The notes below the pieces were generated by a model, which was not told the origin of the DNA, did not search any database, and was given only the letters and a program-made list of their open reading frames with translations. Shown here one piece after another: positions 34,029 through 42,529 of a DNA stretch of 64,000 bases (its first letter is position 1; each line of letters starts with the position of its first letter). The DNA lies in the NCBI RefSeq assembly GCF_003382275.1, contig NZ_QTJX01000001.1:186001-250000 (forward strand). Direction: 5' to 3'. The position numbers and the translations under genes are program-made. Source of the DNA: Flagellimonas nanhaiensis. GTDB lineage: Bacteria; Bacteroidota; Bacteroidia; Flavobacteriales; Flavobacteriaceae.

Positions 34029-35423
34029 TCAAATACTTCGAGAAATGGAATTTTGAAGCAGCGATATTACTTTTTTGGAAGGAGCAATCTGATAAGTGGT
34101 CTGTATACGATCAATTTCCTTTTGAATATTTCCAAGAAACTTGGTTTCGCTTATATTCCCTTCTTTGTGATTGACCAGTGCCAGAAACCATTTGTAATAA
34201 GGAAACGAAACGTAGTTTTTAAGAAAACCGGCCTCGCGATCTATTAAATTATACTTCCTGATGGTTTTTTTTGCCTGCTGGAATTTCCCCAAATGGAGAA
34301 GTGTTTCAATATAGGTCCTGAAAAACTTGTTCCAGTTGTGCTCTAGAATATCTTTCTCGTACAGAGCCAAACGATTTTCAGCATATTGCCTCGAATTTTG
34401 AAACTGGCCGTTGTCATTGTAGCACTTCATCAAAGAAGAAATAAAGAGCGTTCGGTTGTATTTGTTTGACATTTGCCTTGCAAATGGCCGGGCCTCCATC
34501 AAAAGACGAAGTGCTTCTTTGGACCTTCCTAGTTTCAAAAGGTTGAAACAATAGTTGTTGAGGTACATCACATAGTCATTGCCTTGCTCGCAAATGGAAA
34601 GTTTTCCATAGTAAAGAGCTGAGTCGTATTGATGGAGCTTCATGAGGATGAGTTGCTTGTTGCCATAATAGTTCAGCAACAATTTTCTGGAATAATAGGA
34701 CCCATCCTCCAGATGGGGCTCCAGTTCGGTATAATATTCCAATACCTCTTCCAACATTTCATTTTTGAGCAGCGCAACATAACTCAGTAAAATAAGTGTC
34801 TGATACCTATTGTATCCATCAAGTCCTTTGTCTTTCCAAAGCCTTCGCAGCCAGGAGACCCATTTTAATGAATTTTGTGAAATATGGGAGTTGTGATAAT
34901 CCGTTACAATGTCCACCGTGGCTTGGGTCATTCTGTTGTTGACTTCCTTGAACCGGGCATAATCATCATGATAATCGTGGACAAATTTGTGGATCAGCTC
35001 ATAGTCGTTCAACCTTACCCGGACCAGCAAGAACATGAGGTAATTTTTAACCACCTCAAAAAAGCGAATAAAATGAAAATGATGCGGGTTGTACAATCTA
35101 ATCAATTGTAGCAACTCCTTTTCTTCTTCGGAAGAAATGGTATCCGTTTTAATTCGGATATCAAAATAGTTAAGACGTTCGTAATAGTTGTCGGTGCAAA
35201 ACCCCTTAAGCTTTGCCTGCATCCAGTTCATCAAGTGCGAGTATTTGCGCTTGTCTATATTTGCATCAAAGGACTTGTCTTCTTCTTTGTTGAGAATGTT
35301 GTGGTGGAGTGTATCAAAAATGGCCTCCCTATCGACATCTTGGAACTGCTTGATCCCGTTCAGCAGGAGTATCTCATGTGGTAAAACCGAGTTTGAATAA
35401 GAAATGAATTTCTTTAGTTTCAT
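34029..35423 (-). CDS. Hypothetical helical-repeat (TPR-like) protein
   Basis: 464 residues, no signal peptide or membrane helix. The sequence is almost all helical with TPR-like pairs in the second half (YDSALYYGKLSICEQGNDYV, MYLNNYCFNLLKLGRSKEAL, LYEKDILEHNWNKFFRTYIE) and an aromatic, His-rich stretch at about 110-120 (YNPHHFHFIRFFEVV). I do not recognise a named family; similar solenoid proteins often act as scaffolds or regulators. It lies next to the fabG-like gene, 49 bases downstream of it on the same strand, and may be co-transcribed. Confidence 0.6.
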   Translation of the reverse strand: MKLKKFISYSNSVLPHEILLLNGIKQFQDVDREAIFDTLHHNILNKEEDKSFDANIDKRKYSHLMNWMQAKLKGFCTDNYYERLNYFDIRIKTDTISSEEEKELLQLIRLYNPHHFHFIRFFEVVKNYLMFLLVRVRLNDYELIHKFVHDYHDDYARFKEVNNRMTQATVDIVTDYHNSHISQNSLKWVSWLRRLWKDKGLDGYNRYQTLILLSYVALLKNEMLEEVLEYYTELEPHLEDGSYYSRKLLLNYYGNKQLILMKLHQYDSALYYGKLSICEQGNDYVMYLNNYCFNLLKLGRSKEALRLLMEARPFARQMSNKYNRTLFISSLMKCYNDNGQFQNSRQYAENRLALYEKDILEHNWNKFFRTYIETLLHLGKFQQAKKTIRKYNLIDREAGFLKNYVSFPYYKWFLALVNHKEGNISETKFLGNIQKEIDRIQTTYQIAPSKKVISLLQNSISRSI

Positions 35424-35472
35424 AAACGTACTCTTTTAGCAACCAATGAGCCTCCCTACATATGGATTTGGG

Positions 35473-36210
35473 CTACATGACCAATCCGCCATCTACGCTA
35501 AGGACGGCCCCATTTATAAAATTGGCCTCATCTGAAGACAAAAACAGGTATGCATTGGCAATATCCTCTGGAGTTCCCATTCTTCCCACAGGGGTTTTTT
35601 CTTCTAGGTTCTGAATTACTTTTTCGGGAATGGTGCCTACCATTTCGGTTGCAATAAAGCCAGGTGCAATGGCATTCACGCAAATACCCTTCCTGCCCAG
35701 TTCCCTTGCCCATACCTTGGTCATCCCAATAACACCGGATTTGGTAGCCACGTAGTTGGTCTGTCCAAAATTCCCGTATAGTCCAACAATTGAGGCTGCA
35801 TTGACAATTTTTCCCGCTCCTTGCTGTACCATGTGCTCAGATATGGCCTGGGTGCAATTGAATACCCCGGTCAGATTTACATCCAGTACCGTTTTCCATT
35901 GTTCAGGAGTCATTTTTTTCAACGTGGCATCACGGGTGATTCCGGCGTTGTTTATTAAAATGTCAATCTTTCCATATTTTACGATGACCTCCTCAACGGC
36001 TTTGTCTACTGACTCCCGGTCTACAGTGTTCACTTGTTGGAACTGCAGAGGTGTACCTTGATTTGCATCCAGTAGAGCTGCCCCAGCTGCTTGATCTATA
36101 TCCCAGCAAATAACTTTAGCGCCTTCCCTCAAAAATCGTTTAATGGTTGCTTTTCCGATACCCTTTGCGCCACCTGTGACAATGGCAACCTTGTTGTTTA
36201 AGCGTTGCAT
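35473..36210 (-). CDS. SDR-family 3-oxoacyl reductase (FabG/PhaB-like)
   Basis: 245 residues, typical length. Glycine motif TGGAKGIG at 12-19, NNAG at 87-90, catalytic Ser140, Tyr153 and Lys157 (AASIVG, NYVATKS) and Asn112 are all present. The family reduces 3-oxoacyl-ACP or acetoacetyl-CoA to the 3-hydroxy form with NAD(P)H in the cytoplasm. The adjacent, divergent operon for symporter, KAS III-like enzyme and acyl-CoA ligase suggests an acyl-CoA rather than a housekeeping fatty-acid substrate; that is an inference. Confidence 0.85.
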   Translation of the reverse strand: MQRLNNKVAIVTGGAKGIGKATIKRFLREGAKVICWDIDQAAGAALLDANQGTPLQFQQVNTVDRESVDKAVEEVIVKYGKIDILINNAGITRDATLKKMTPEQWKTVLDVNLTGVFNCTQAISEHMVQQGAGKIVNAASIVGLYGNFGQTNYVATKSGVIGMTKVWARELGRKGICVNAIAPGFIATEMVGTIPEKVIQNLEEKTPVGRMGTPEDIANAYLFLSSDEANFINGAVLSVDGGLVM

Positions 36211-36605
36211 AATAGTTGTTTTCCGATAAAGCTAGGGTATATTAGCTAGGCTAAAGATAATAGAAATTAAAAATTAGATATTGACTAATGATAAGTATGA
36301 AATTTATATATCTATTAATCAGCTTATTAAATATAATATTTAAGTATTGACTTTATGCAACGTCAAGTCATTATTCCATTCATTTTTTCCTTAATTCTCC
36401 AATAGTGGGAAGGATTTACAAATTTTAGTCTTAATCCAGGTCGAAAACTTCAAATGGAACTTAAAAAGTCCATAGTCACAATTTAATTCCTCTTTAAAGG
36501 TTTGTCCACAATAATTTTAATCTTGAATTGAGATATTGATAGAAAAACAATGCAAATATTGTTGAATATCCATTATTGGGAGAACAAAACCATCATTTTA
36601 TAATT
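36211..36605. other. 395-base divergent intergenic region
   Basis: A+T-rich with no ORF above noise. It must contain the promoters of the fabG-like gene (minus) and the symporter operon (plus). Apart from the box listed at 36,535-36,564, I see no repeats or RNA structure that I can support. Confidence 0.6.
36535..36564 (+). promoter_or_regulatory. Candidate Bacteroidota promoter of the symporter operon
   Basis: TTG (36,535-36,537), 19 bases, then TATTGTTG (36,557-36,564), which differs from TANNTTTG at one position. The spacing is the one expected for the -33 and -7 boxes, and the ATG lies 42 bases further on. Confidence 0.4.
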
Positions 36606-38117
36606 ATGACCGACTCTTATCAAACCATAACCTTAATAGTACTAGTTGGGTTCATGCTGGGTTTGATATATCTCGTGTATAAGTCAAGGACAACGTCTGA
36701 TAGCATAGAGGTATATGCCGTGGGAAATAAGTCCTTCTCTTCCATTTCTGTGGCCCTTTCTTTGGCGGCATCAATTACCAGTGCGGCAACATTCATTATC
36801 AATCCAGGTTTTATCGCATTATACGGATTTAGCGCTTTTTTAGCCTTTGGAATAGTAATGCCCATGGCCATTTATGTGGCACTGATCATTTTTATCAAGA
36901 GGTTTAGAAGGTATGGAATGGATGTAAAGTCCATATCTATAGCAGATTGGGTTGGAAAGCGATATAATTCTCAGTTTTTAAAAGTGTTTTTTGGATTACT
37001 CAGTGCCTTGCTCATCACCTTTATTGTTCTCATTTGTGTAGGTATGACCAAGGTAATTTCCAAAGCATTGACCGCTGATGAATTATTGGTGCTCGTATTG
37101 ATAGTGGTGGTTGTGTTCACCTATATGACCATTGGAGGGGCCAATACCATGGTGTATACCAATTCTTTACAGGCAGTTTTAATGATTATTGTCGCCATAT
37201 TGTTACTCGGTTCCGGGGCCGATTTATTATTCAAGTCGGGAGAGGAATCTTTAACAGCACAACTAGCATCCATAGATCCGGCACTAACGGGAATGTTCAA
37301 CCCAGAAAGTCCACTTTTCAGGGATTTCTTTGAAGTTGTGGTCTGTAATACCATTGTGGGAATAGCCATAGTTTGTCAGCCACACATCCTTACCAAGTCT
37401 TTGTTGATCAAAAAGGATTCACAAGTGAATAAGTTCCTGTTATATACGGTCCTGATTCTTATTCTTTTCTTTTCTGTGGTGTTTGTTGGGGCTTATGCAA
37501 GGGTAAGTTTCCCAGACCTATTGTTCAATGGAAGTCCATTGAAGATGGATGGAATAGTTTCGGCCTATGTGGTCCATCGTTTTCCGGTTTACATTGGAAT
37601 CGTAGTGATTCTTGGTTTGTTGGCGGCCGGACTTTCCACGTTGGAAGGGCTTGTACAGTCTATTCCGACTACAATTACCAATGATTTTATCATGCCCATT
37701 GCCAAGAAGGTACAATGGGAGGTATCCCCAATGAAGGTGAACAAGTTTTTGACTTTTATGGTTGCCATATTTGCCATTCTACTGTCATATGATCAATTGA
37801 TCAATCCAAGCTTGAGTGTTGGAATATTTGCCCAAAACGGTGTTTATGCCTTTTTCTCGGCAGCTTTTGTTCCTGTGTTTTTTGGCATTTTCACCAAATC
37901 TCAAAACAGACTGATTCCAATTATAGCTTCAATAGTCGCCATCCTTACTCATTTTGGAGTCTATTATTTGGAGTTGACACCCTATATGGAAGGAATGTCC
38001 GTGAAAAATCCGGCAGTGGCCTCAGCTCTTGCGCTTTTGTTGTCCACGGCAACTGGAATCATTATCTATATCATCAAACCAATGAATAAAAAGCATTTGG
38101 AATATGCGAACACGTAA
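36606..38117 (+). CDS. Sodium:solute symporter (SSS family)
   Basis: 503 residues from the ATG at 36,606 (a TTG at 36,576 is less likely because it lies only seven bases from the expected transcription start). About 13 membrane helices are visible. The SSS signatures are present: SAATFIINPGFIALYGFSAF in the first helices and GLLAAGLSTLEGLVQSIPTT in the sodium-site region. Members import sugars, amino acids, carboxylates and other small solutes with Na+. It is the first gene of an operon whose other products suggest a carboxylic acid or ester-derived substrate. Confidence 0.88.
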   Translation: MTDSYQTITLIVLVGFMLGLIYLVYKSRTTSDSIEVYAVGNKSFSSISVALSLAASITSAATFIINPGFIALYGFSAFLAFGIVMPMAIYVALIIFIKRFRRYGMDVKSISIADWVGKRYNSQFLKVFFGLLSALLITFIVLICVGMTKVISKALTADELLVLVLIVVVVFTYMTIGGANTMVYTNSLQAVLMIIVAILLLGSGADLLFKSGEESLTAQLASIDPALTGMFNPESPLFRDFFEVVVCNTIVGIAIVCQPHILTKSLLIKKDSQVNKFLLYTVLILILFFSVVFVGAYARVSFPDLLFNGSPLKMDGIVSAYVVHRFPVYIGIVVILGLLAAGLSTLEGLVQSIPTTITNDFIMPIAKKVQWEVSPMKVNKFLTFMVAIFAILLSYDQLINPSLSVGIFAQNGVYAFFSAAFVPVFFGIFTKSQNRLIPIIASIVAILTHFGVYYLELTPYMEGMSVKNPAVASALALLLSTATGIIIYIIKPMNKKHLEYANT

Positions 38118-38118
38118 A

Positions 38119-39057
38119 ATGAAAGGGAATAGGTTGTTTACAGTGAAGTTGTTCATGTTCGCGGCCTTAATGTTCACTTTAACCAGTATGGGACAGAAAG
38201 TAGAATCAAAGACAATAAGGCTGCCAAAGCTCAATAAGGAAATCCACTACCTGCATAAAGGTTCCGGAACCGAGAAATGGGTTTTGGTCCATGGTCTTGG
38301 AAGCTATTCACAAGCTTATGCCAAGCTACTGGATTCCTTGCCACAGGGTATTCAGGCATTTGCTATTGACCTTCCCGGTTTTGGAGAAAGTAAAATTGAG
38401 GATTTTGAACCGGGAATGGAGCGGTATGCTTCAGTGCTGAACGAATTTGTGGAGCAATTGGGATTGGCCAACGTGACCGTTATGGGGCATTCCATGGGAG
38501 GACAGATATCCATGAAATTGGCATTGAAGCAACCAAAATGGTTAAAAAAGCTGGTTCTTTTTGCTCCTGCAGGCATAGAGCAATTTTCTGATCAGGACAA
38601 AGCTTGGTTTGGTCAGGTGGTTACGGAATCACTTTACTTAAATCTTACTGATGAGCAGGTTCGCCAAAACTTTGACATCAACTTTTTTGGTAACAAACTG
38701 CCAAAAGACGCCGAGTTCATGTTCCAGGACCGAATGAAAATCAAAAAAGATGAAACGCTATACCAAGAATACTGTAGCACTATTGTAAGCTGTATTCAAG
38801 CAATGTTGAAAGAACCTGTTTATTCTGAAATATCAAAAATTGAAGTTCCAGTGCTGATTTTTTATGGAAAGCAGGATGTTTTAATTCCAAATAGAATATT
38901 GCACGCTGACCTTTCTCTGGAGCAAATGCTGAACACTTTGAAGAACGATTATCCAGATGTTGAGATAAAGGCTGTGGATAACGCTGGTCATTTTATCATC
39001 TGGGATCAACCAATAAAAATACTTGAAGCAATCCGAACATTTTCGGAGACAAACTAA
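38119..39057 (+). CDS. Exported alpha/beta hydrolase
   Basis: 312 residues from the ATG at 38,119, one base after the symporter stop (an ATG at 38,104 overlaps it). A signal peptide is present (MKGNRLFTVKLFMFAALMFT). The fold shows the oxyanion region VHGLGSYS, the nucleophile elbow GHSMGG (Ser near residue 125), the acid region FYGKQDVLIPN and the catalytic His in NAGHF (near residue 290). It should hydrolyse an ester, amide or lactone in the periplasm before or after uptake. The substrate is unknown. Confidence 0.85.
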   Translation: MKGNRLFTVKLFMFAALMFTLTSMGQKVESKTIRLPKLNKEIHYLHKGSGTEKWVLVHGLGSYSQAYAKLLDSLPQGIQAFAIDLPGFGESKIEDFEPGMERYASVLNEFVEQLGLANVTVMGHSMGGQISMKLALKQPKWLKKLVLFAPAGIEQFSDQDKAWFGQVVTESLYLNLTDEQVRQNFDINFFGNKLPKDAEFMFQDRMKIKKDETLYQEYCSTIVSCIQAMLKEPVYSEISKIEVPVLIFYGKQDVLIPNRILHADLSLEQMLNTLKNDYPDVEIKAVDNAGHFIIWDQPIKILEAIRTFSETN

Positions 39058-39080
39058 TAATTAACTAAACTCAACTCATA

Positions 39081-41519
39081 ATGAAAAAAATTCAAACGCT
39101 ATTAGCATTGTTTGTGGGCATTCTTGGAATGTATGCCCAAGAAGTTTCCGTGACAGGAAAGGTCATGGATGAAGATGGTAGTCCACTGGAAGGGGCCAGT
39201 GTTTATGTGGCCGAAATCAGCGTAGGGACTACTACCAATGCAAATGGAGAATATGAACTGGCTCTGGCCCAAGGAAAACACCTTATACAGGTTTCTTATA
39301 TTGGATATTCACCAGCTGCTGAAACTGTAGAAGTGGGAGACAGTGGCGCCACTCTGGATTTTACCCTGTTCACAGGCCTAAATCTGGATGAAGTGGTCAT
39401 CATATCTGGATCAAAGAAAGCTGAAAAAATCACCAATTCCCCTGCAACCGTAGTGACCATTGGTCCAAGACAGATTGAACAGTATGCAGGGAACCCTGGT
39501 GAACTTTTGGCACGCAAAAAAGGTATCGATTATTTCCGTGCTGGTATTGCAACTCCAGCATTTAATATTCGAGGTTTCAACTCCAATTTCAACTCAAAAA
39601 ACCTTCAGGTAGCAGATAGTCGTAATTCTAGTTTAATTGCTACTGGACTGCCCATGGGTCCTCTGACCACTACCATCAAAGAAGATATTGAGCAAATTGA
39701 AGTAGTATTGGGACCAAACGCAACCCTTTATGGGCCCAATGCACACAATGGTTTGATCAATACTATCACCAAAGACCCCAGAAAATATGAAGGATTGACA
39801 ATAGCAACCAATGCTGGGGTGAACAGCGATGGTAATGGTTTTTACTCTGGAAGATTTCGATATGGAAAAAAACTAAGTGATAAATGGGCAATTAAGGCAA
39901 CTGGGGAGTATACGAAGGCCACCGAATTTATTTATGCCGACTCTGTCTATATTGATAGAGATTTGGATGGCGTAAAAGAAGGCTATCCTGAATTTGAACT
40001 GGACAATGATGTAAAATTCCTTAAAACAGAAGCCAGTGCATACTTTTCCCCTAAAGAAGGAACGGACCTTATTGCTACCTACGGACATAGTAACAGTACC
40101 TACCTTTCACCAACAAATGTTGGAAGAAACCAGATAATCGATTGGAGAATAAGCTTTTTTCAATTGCGATTCAAAACAAGGAACTTCTTTGCACAAGCAT
40201 ATTACACCACAAGTAAGACAGATGATACCTATTCCATTGACGAGAGAACCAAGCAATATTACCGGGGGATAGACTCTGGACTTTCTGAAGCTGAAGCTGC
40301 AGGGGATTTTTCCTATCAAAGTGGAGCAAAATTTATTGATGATTCAAAAAGATGGAACGCAGAACTGCAGTATAGCAATACGCTATTTGATCGTCTAGAC
40401 CTGGTAACGGGCCTACAATGGCAATTGGATCGTGCCAATAGTCACGGTACTTATCTTTTAGATACTGATGAGGATGATTACATTGATGTTGGACAAGTAG
40501 GGGGTTACCTTCACCTTGATTATGATTTTGGGGATGGTTTTAGGGGAATAGCTGCCTCAAGGGTAGATAATCACAAAGTATACGGGACCAATTTTGTACC
40601 CAAATTTGGATTGCTCAAGGAGTTTGAAAAAGGTACGGTTAGATTTACATATGGTCAGGGTATAGCCGCTCCAACTATCCTAAACCTTTATGGTAATTTA
40701 TTCTCAGGACTCATTTTGGGTAATGCCGAAGGATTTACCCTAGCAGACGGAAGTATGGTAGAATCCCAGGGAGTTGAAAAGGTAAACACCTACGAGGTGG
40801 GGTACCGAGGATCGCTGTCCAAAAAGTTGTATGCTGATGTGAATGCATACTATAACGTCAATAAAGATTTCCTTAGCCCGGTAACCATAGTTGGGGTAAC
40901 CACGCAGCGTGGTGATACGCCCATTGAAGAAGTACAGTCGGGATTTGCAGCCTTTGGGGGTCTTGTGGCAACCTATATAAACTTTGGAGAAGTACATACC
41001 TACGGAGCAGATTTGGCATTGACCTATTCCATTTCTCCAGAATGGAACATGACCGCCAACTACTCCTTTTTTGATTACTCTTTTGACGAAGATGATCAGG
41101 ACAACGATTTTAACGGAGACGGAGAAGTCAACTTTTTGGATTTCTTGGTGAATTCGCCCAACAACAAGTTTGGATTGGGGTTGAACTATAACGGTTCAAA
41201 ATTCTTTGCATCTGCCTTTAGCAGATGGGTAGAGGAGTACAACTATTTTTCAAGTTTCCAGATTGCTTCGGAAACGTTGCCCGACTTTACTTACCGTGGG
41301 TTGCCCATTGTGGAGAACGCCCGCAGTGCAGATTCATTCAATTATGGGCCTTTGGGAGGATTCGTGACATTTGATCTTAACTTCGGTTATCATGTCAATG
41401 ATAATCTTACACTATCTGTTGCGGCCACCAACCTTTTCGATACAGAAATGAGGGAATTTACCGCTGCTCCCCCTACTAGGGGACTGTATGTATTGGAAGC
41501 AAAAATCAATTTGGACTAA
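39081..41519 (+). CDS. TonB-dependent receptor
   Basis: 812 residues: signal peptide, carboxypeptidase-regulatory-like domain (about 22-95, VTGKVMDEDGSPLEGASVYV), TonB plug (about 112-225, NSPATVVTIGPRQIEQYAG, IEVVLGPNATLYGPNAHNGL) and a C-terminal barrel ending YVLEAKINLD. The barrel loops contain Asp-rich, calcium-like motifs (DRDLDGVKEGYP, DNDFNGDGEVNFLDF). It imports a substrate across the outer membrane with energy from TonB. Its place 23 bases after the hydrolase links it to the same substrate. Confidence 0.93.
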   Translation: MKKIQTLLALFVGILGMYAQEVSVTGKVMDEDGSPLEGASVYVAEISVGTTTNANGEYELALAQGKHLIQVSYIGYSPAAETVEVGDSGATLDFTLFTGLNLDEVVIISGSKKAEKITNSPATVVTIGPRQIEQYAGNPGELLARKKGIDYFRAGIATPAFNIRGFNSNFNSKNLQVADSRNSSLIATGLPMGPLTTTIKEDIEQIEVVLGPNATLYGPNAHNGLINTITKDPRKYEGLTIATNAGVNSDGNGFYSGRFRYGKKLSDKWAIKATGEYTKATEFIYADSVYIDRDLDGVKEGYPEFELDNDVKFLKTEASAYFSPKEGTDLIATYGHSNSTYLSPTNVGRNQIIDWRISFFQLRFKTRNFFAQAYYTTSKTDDTYSIDERTKQYYRGIDSGLSEAEAAGDFSYQSGAKFIDDSKRWNAELQYSNTLFDRLDLVTGLQWQLDRANSHGTYLLDTDEDDYIDVGQVGGYLHLDYDFGDGFRGIAASRVDNHKVYGTNFVPKFGLLKEFEKGTVRFTYGQGIAAPTILNLYGNLFSGLILGNAEGFTLADGSMVESQGVEKVNTYEVGYRGSLSKKLYADVNAYYNVNKDFLSPVTIVGVTTQRGDTPIEEVQSGFAAFGGLVATYINFGEVHTYGADLALTYSISPEWNMTANYSFFDYSFDEDDQDNDFNGDGEVNFLDFLVNSPNNKFGLGLNYNGSKFFASAFSRWVEEYNYFSSFQIASETLPDFTYRGLPIVENARSADSFNYGPLGGFVTFDLNFGYHVNDNLTLSVAATNLFDTEMREFTAAPPTRGLYVLEAKINLD

Positions 41520-41533
41520 CCAAAAACCTTTTA

Positions 41534-42520
41534 ATGAAAAACGCGAAGATTATATCATCGGGGATGTATGTCCCTGATGATATCTATACCAATGCCTATT
41601 TTGATGAACTGTTGGGTGAAGATGTGGATACATGGCTGCGGACCAATGTCGAAATTTTTGAAAGAAGATGGTGCAAACAGGGAGAGTCCACCGCAGATTT
41701 GTGTGAAAGAGCAGCCAAATCAGCATTGAAAAACGCTGGACTCAAAGCTTCAAATCTGGACTTGCTGATTGTGGCAACGGATACTCCGGAGTTTGTGTCA
41801 CCCTCAACAGCAGCTGTGGTCCAAAATAGGATTGGCGCCAAAAATGCTGGGACTTTTGACCTTAATGCTGCCTGTGCAGGCTTTGTGACCGCTACTGAAA
41901 CCGCCTCCCATTTTATTAAAAGTGGAGGAGTTGATCATGTCATGGTCATTGGTGCCTACGGCATGAGCAAATATTTGAACAAAAAGGATAAAAAAACGGT
42001 CACTCTTTTTGCTGATGGAGCTGGAGCTGTAATTCTTACCTCGACCGATGAACAAAACAAAGGCCATCAAGTAGGTAAGCTAATTTCTAAAGGAGAATAT
42101 GCTGAATGGATGGGTATTTACGCAGGAGGAACCAAACAGCCCATAGATCAAAAGGTTATCGATGCAGATGATCACAAACTAAAGTTTGTCAAAAAGTTTC
42201 CTCCCGAACTCAATCCAGAAATGTGGAGCATGCTGGCAAGACATTTGGTCAATAAAATGGAAATCGAAATGAATCAAGTTGACCATTTCTTGATTACCCA
42301 GATCAATATTAATGCAATTCGGGAGACCCTGAAGATTTTGGAAGTGGAACCGTCCAAAGCCCATACGGTAATGCACTACTATGGTTATACAGGTTCTGCA
42401 TGTATCCCCATGGCATTTCATGATGCTTGGGAAAAGCAGAAAATAAAAGAAGGAGATACACTTCTTTTTATTGGTTCAGGAGGAGGTTTGGCCTTTGCGG
42501 CAAACGCTTTTATACTGTAA
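41534..42520 (+). CDS. KAS III-like (FabH family) enzyme with altered active site
   Basis: 328 residues, normal FabH length. The thiolase fold and the nucleophile are clear: Cys near residue 113 in DLNAACAGFVTATETA, the N-terminal SSGMYVPDD, and the ending IGSGGGLAFAANAF. In FabH the active-site His lies in PHQAN and the Asn in HGNTSAAS; the aligned segments here read ITQIN and YGYTGSACIP, so His is Thr (about 255) and Asn is Tyr (about 285). Ordinary decarboxylative condensation is therefore doubtful; acyl transfer, hydrolysis or thiolytic cleavage are options. It lies nine bases before the acyl-CoA ligase gene. Confidence 0.8.
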   Translation: MKNAKIISSGMYVPDDIYTNAYFDELLGEDVDTWLRTNVEIFERRWCKQGESTADLCERAAKSALKNAGLKASNLDLLIVATDTPEFVSPSTAAVVQNRIGAKNAGTFDLNAACAGFVTATETASHFIKSGGVDHVMVIGAYGMSKYLNKKDKKTVTLFADGAGAVILTSTDEQNKGHQVGKLISKGEYAEWMGIYAGGTKQPIDQKVIDADDHKLKFVKKFPPELNPEMWSMLARHLVNKMEIEMNQVDHFLITQININAIRETLKILEVEPSKAHTVMHYYGYTGSACIPMAFHDAWEKQKIKEGDTLLFIGSGGGLAFAANAFIL

Positions 42521-42529
42521 CTTTAAAAT

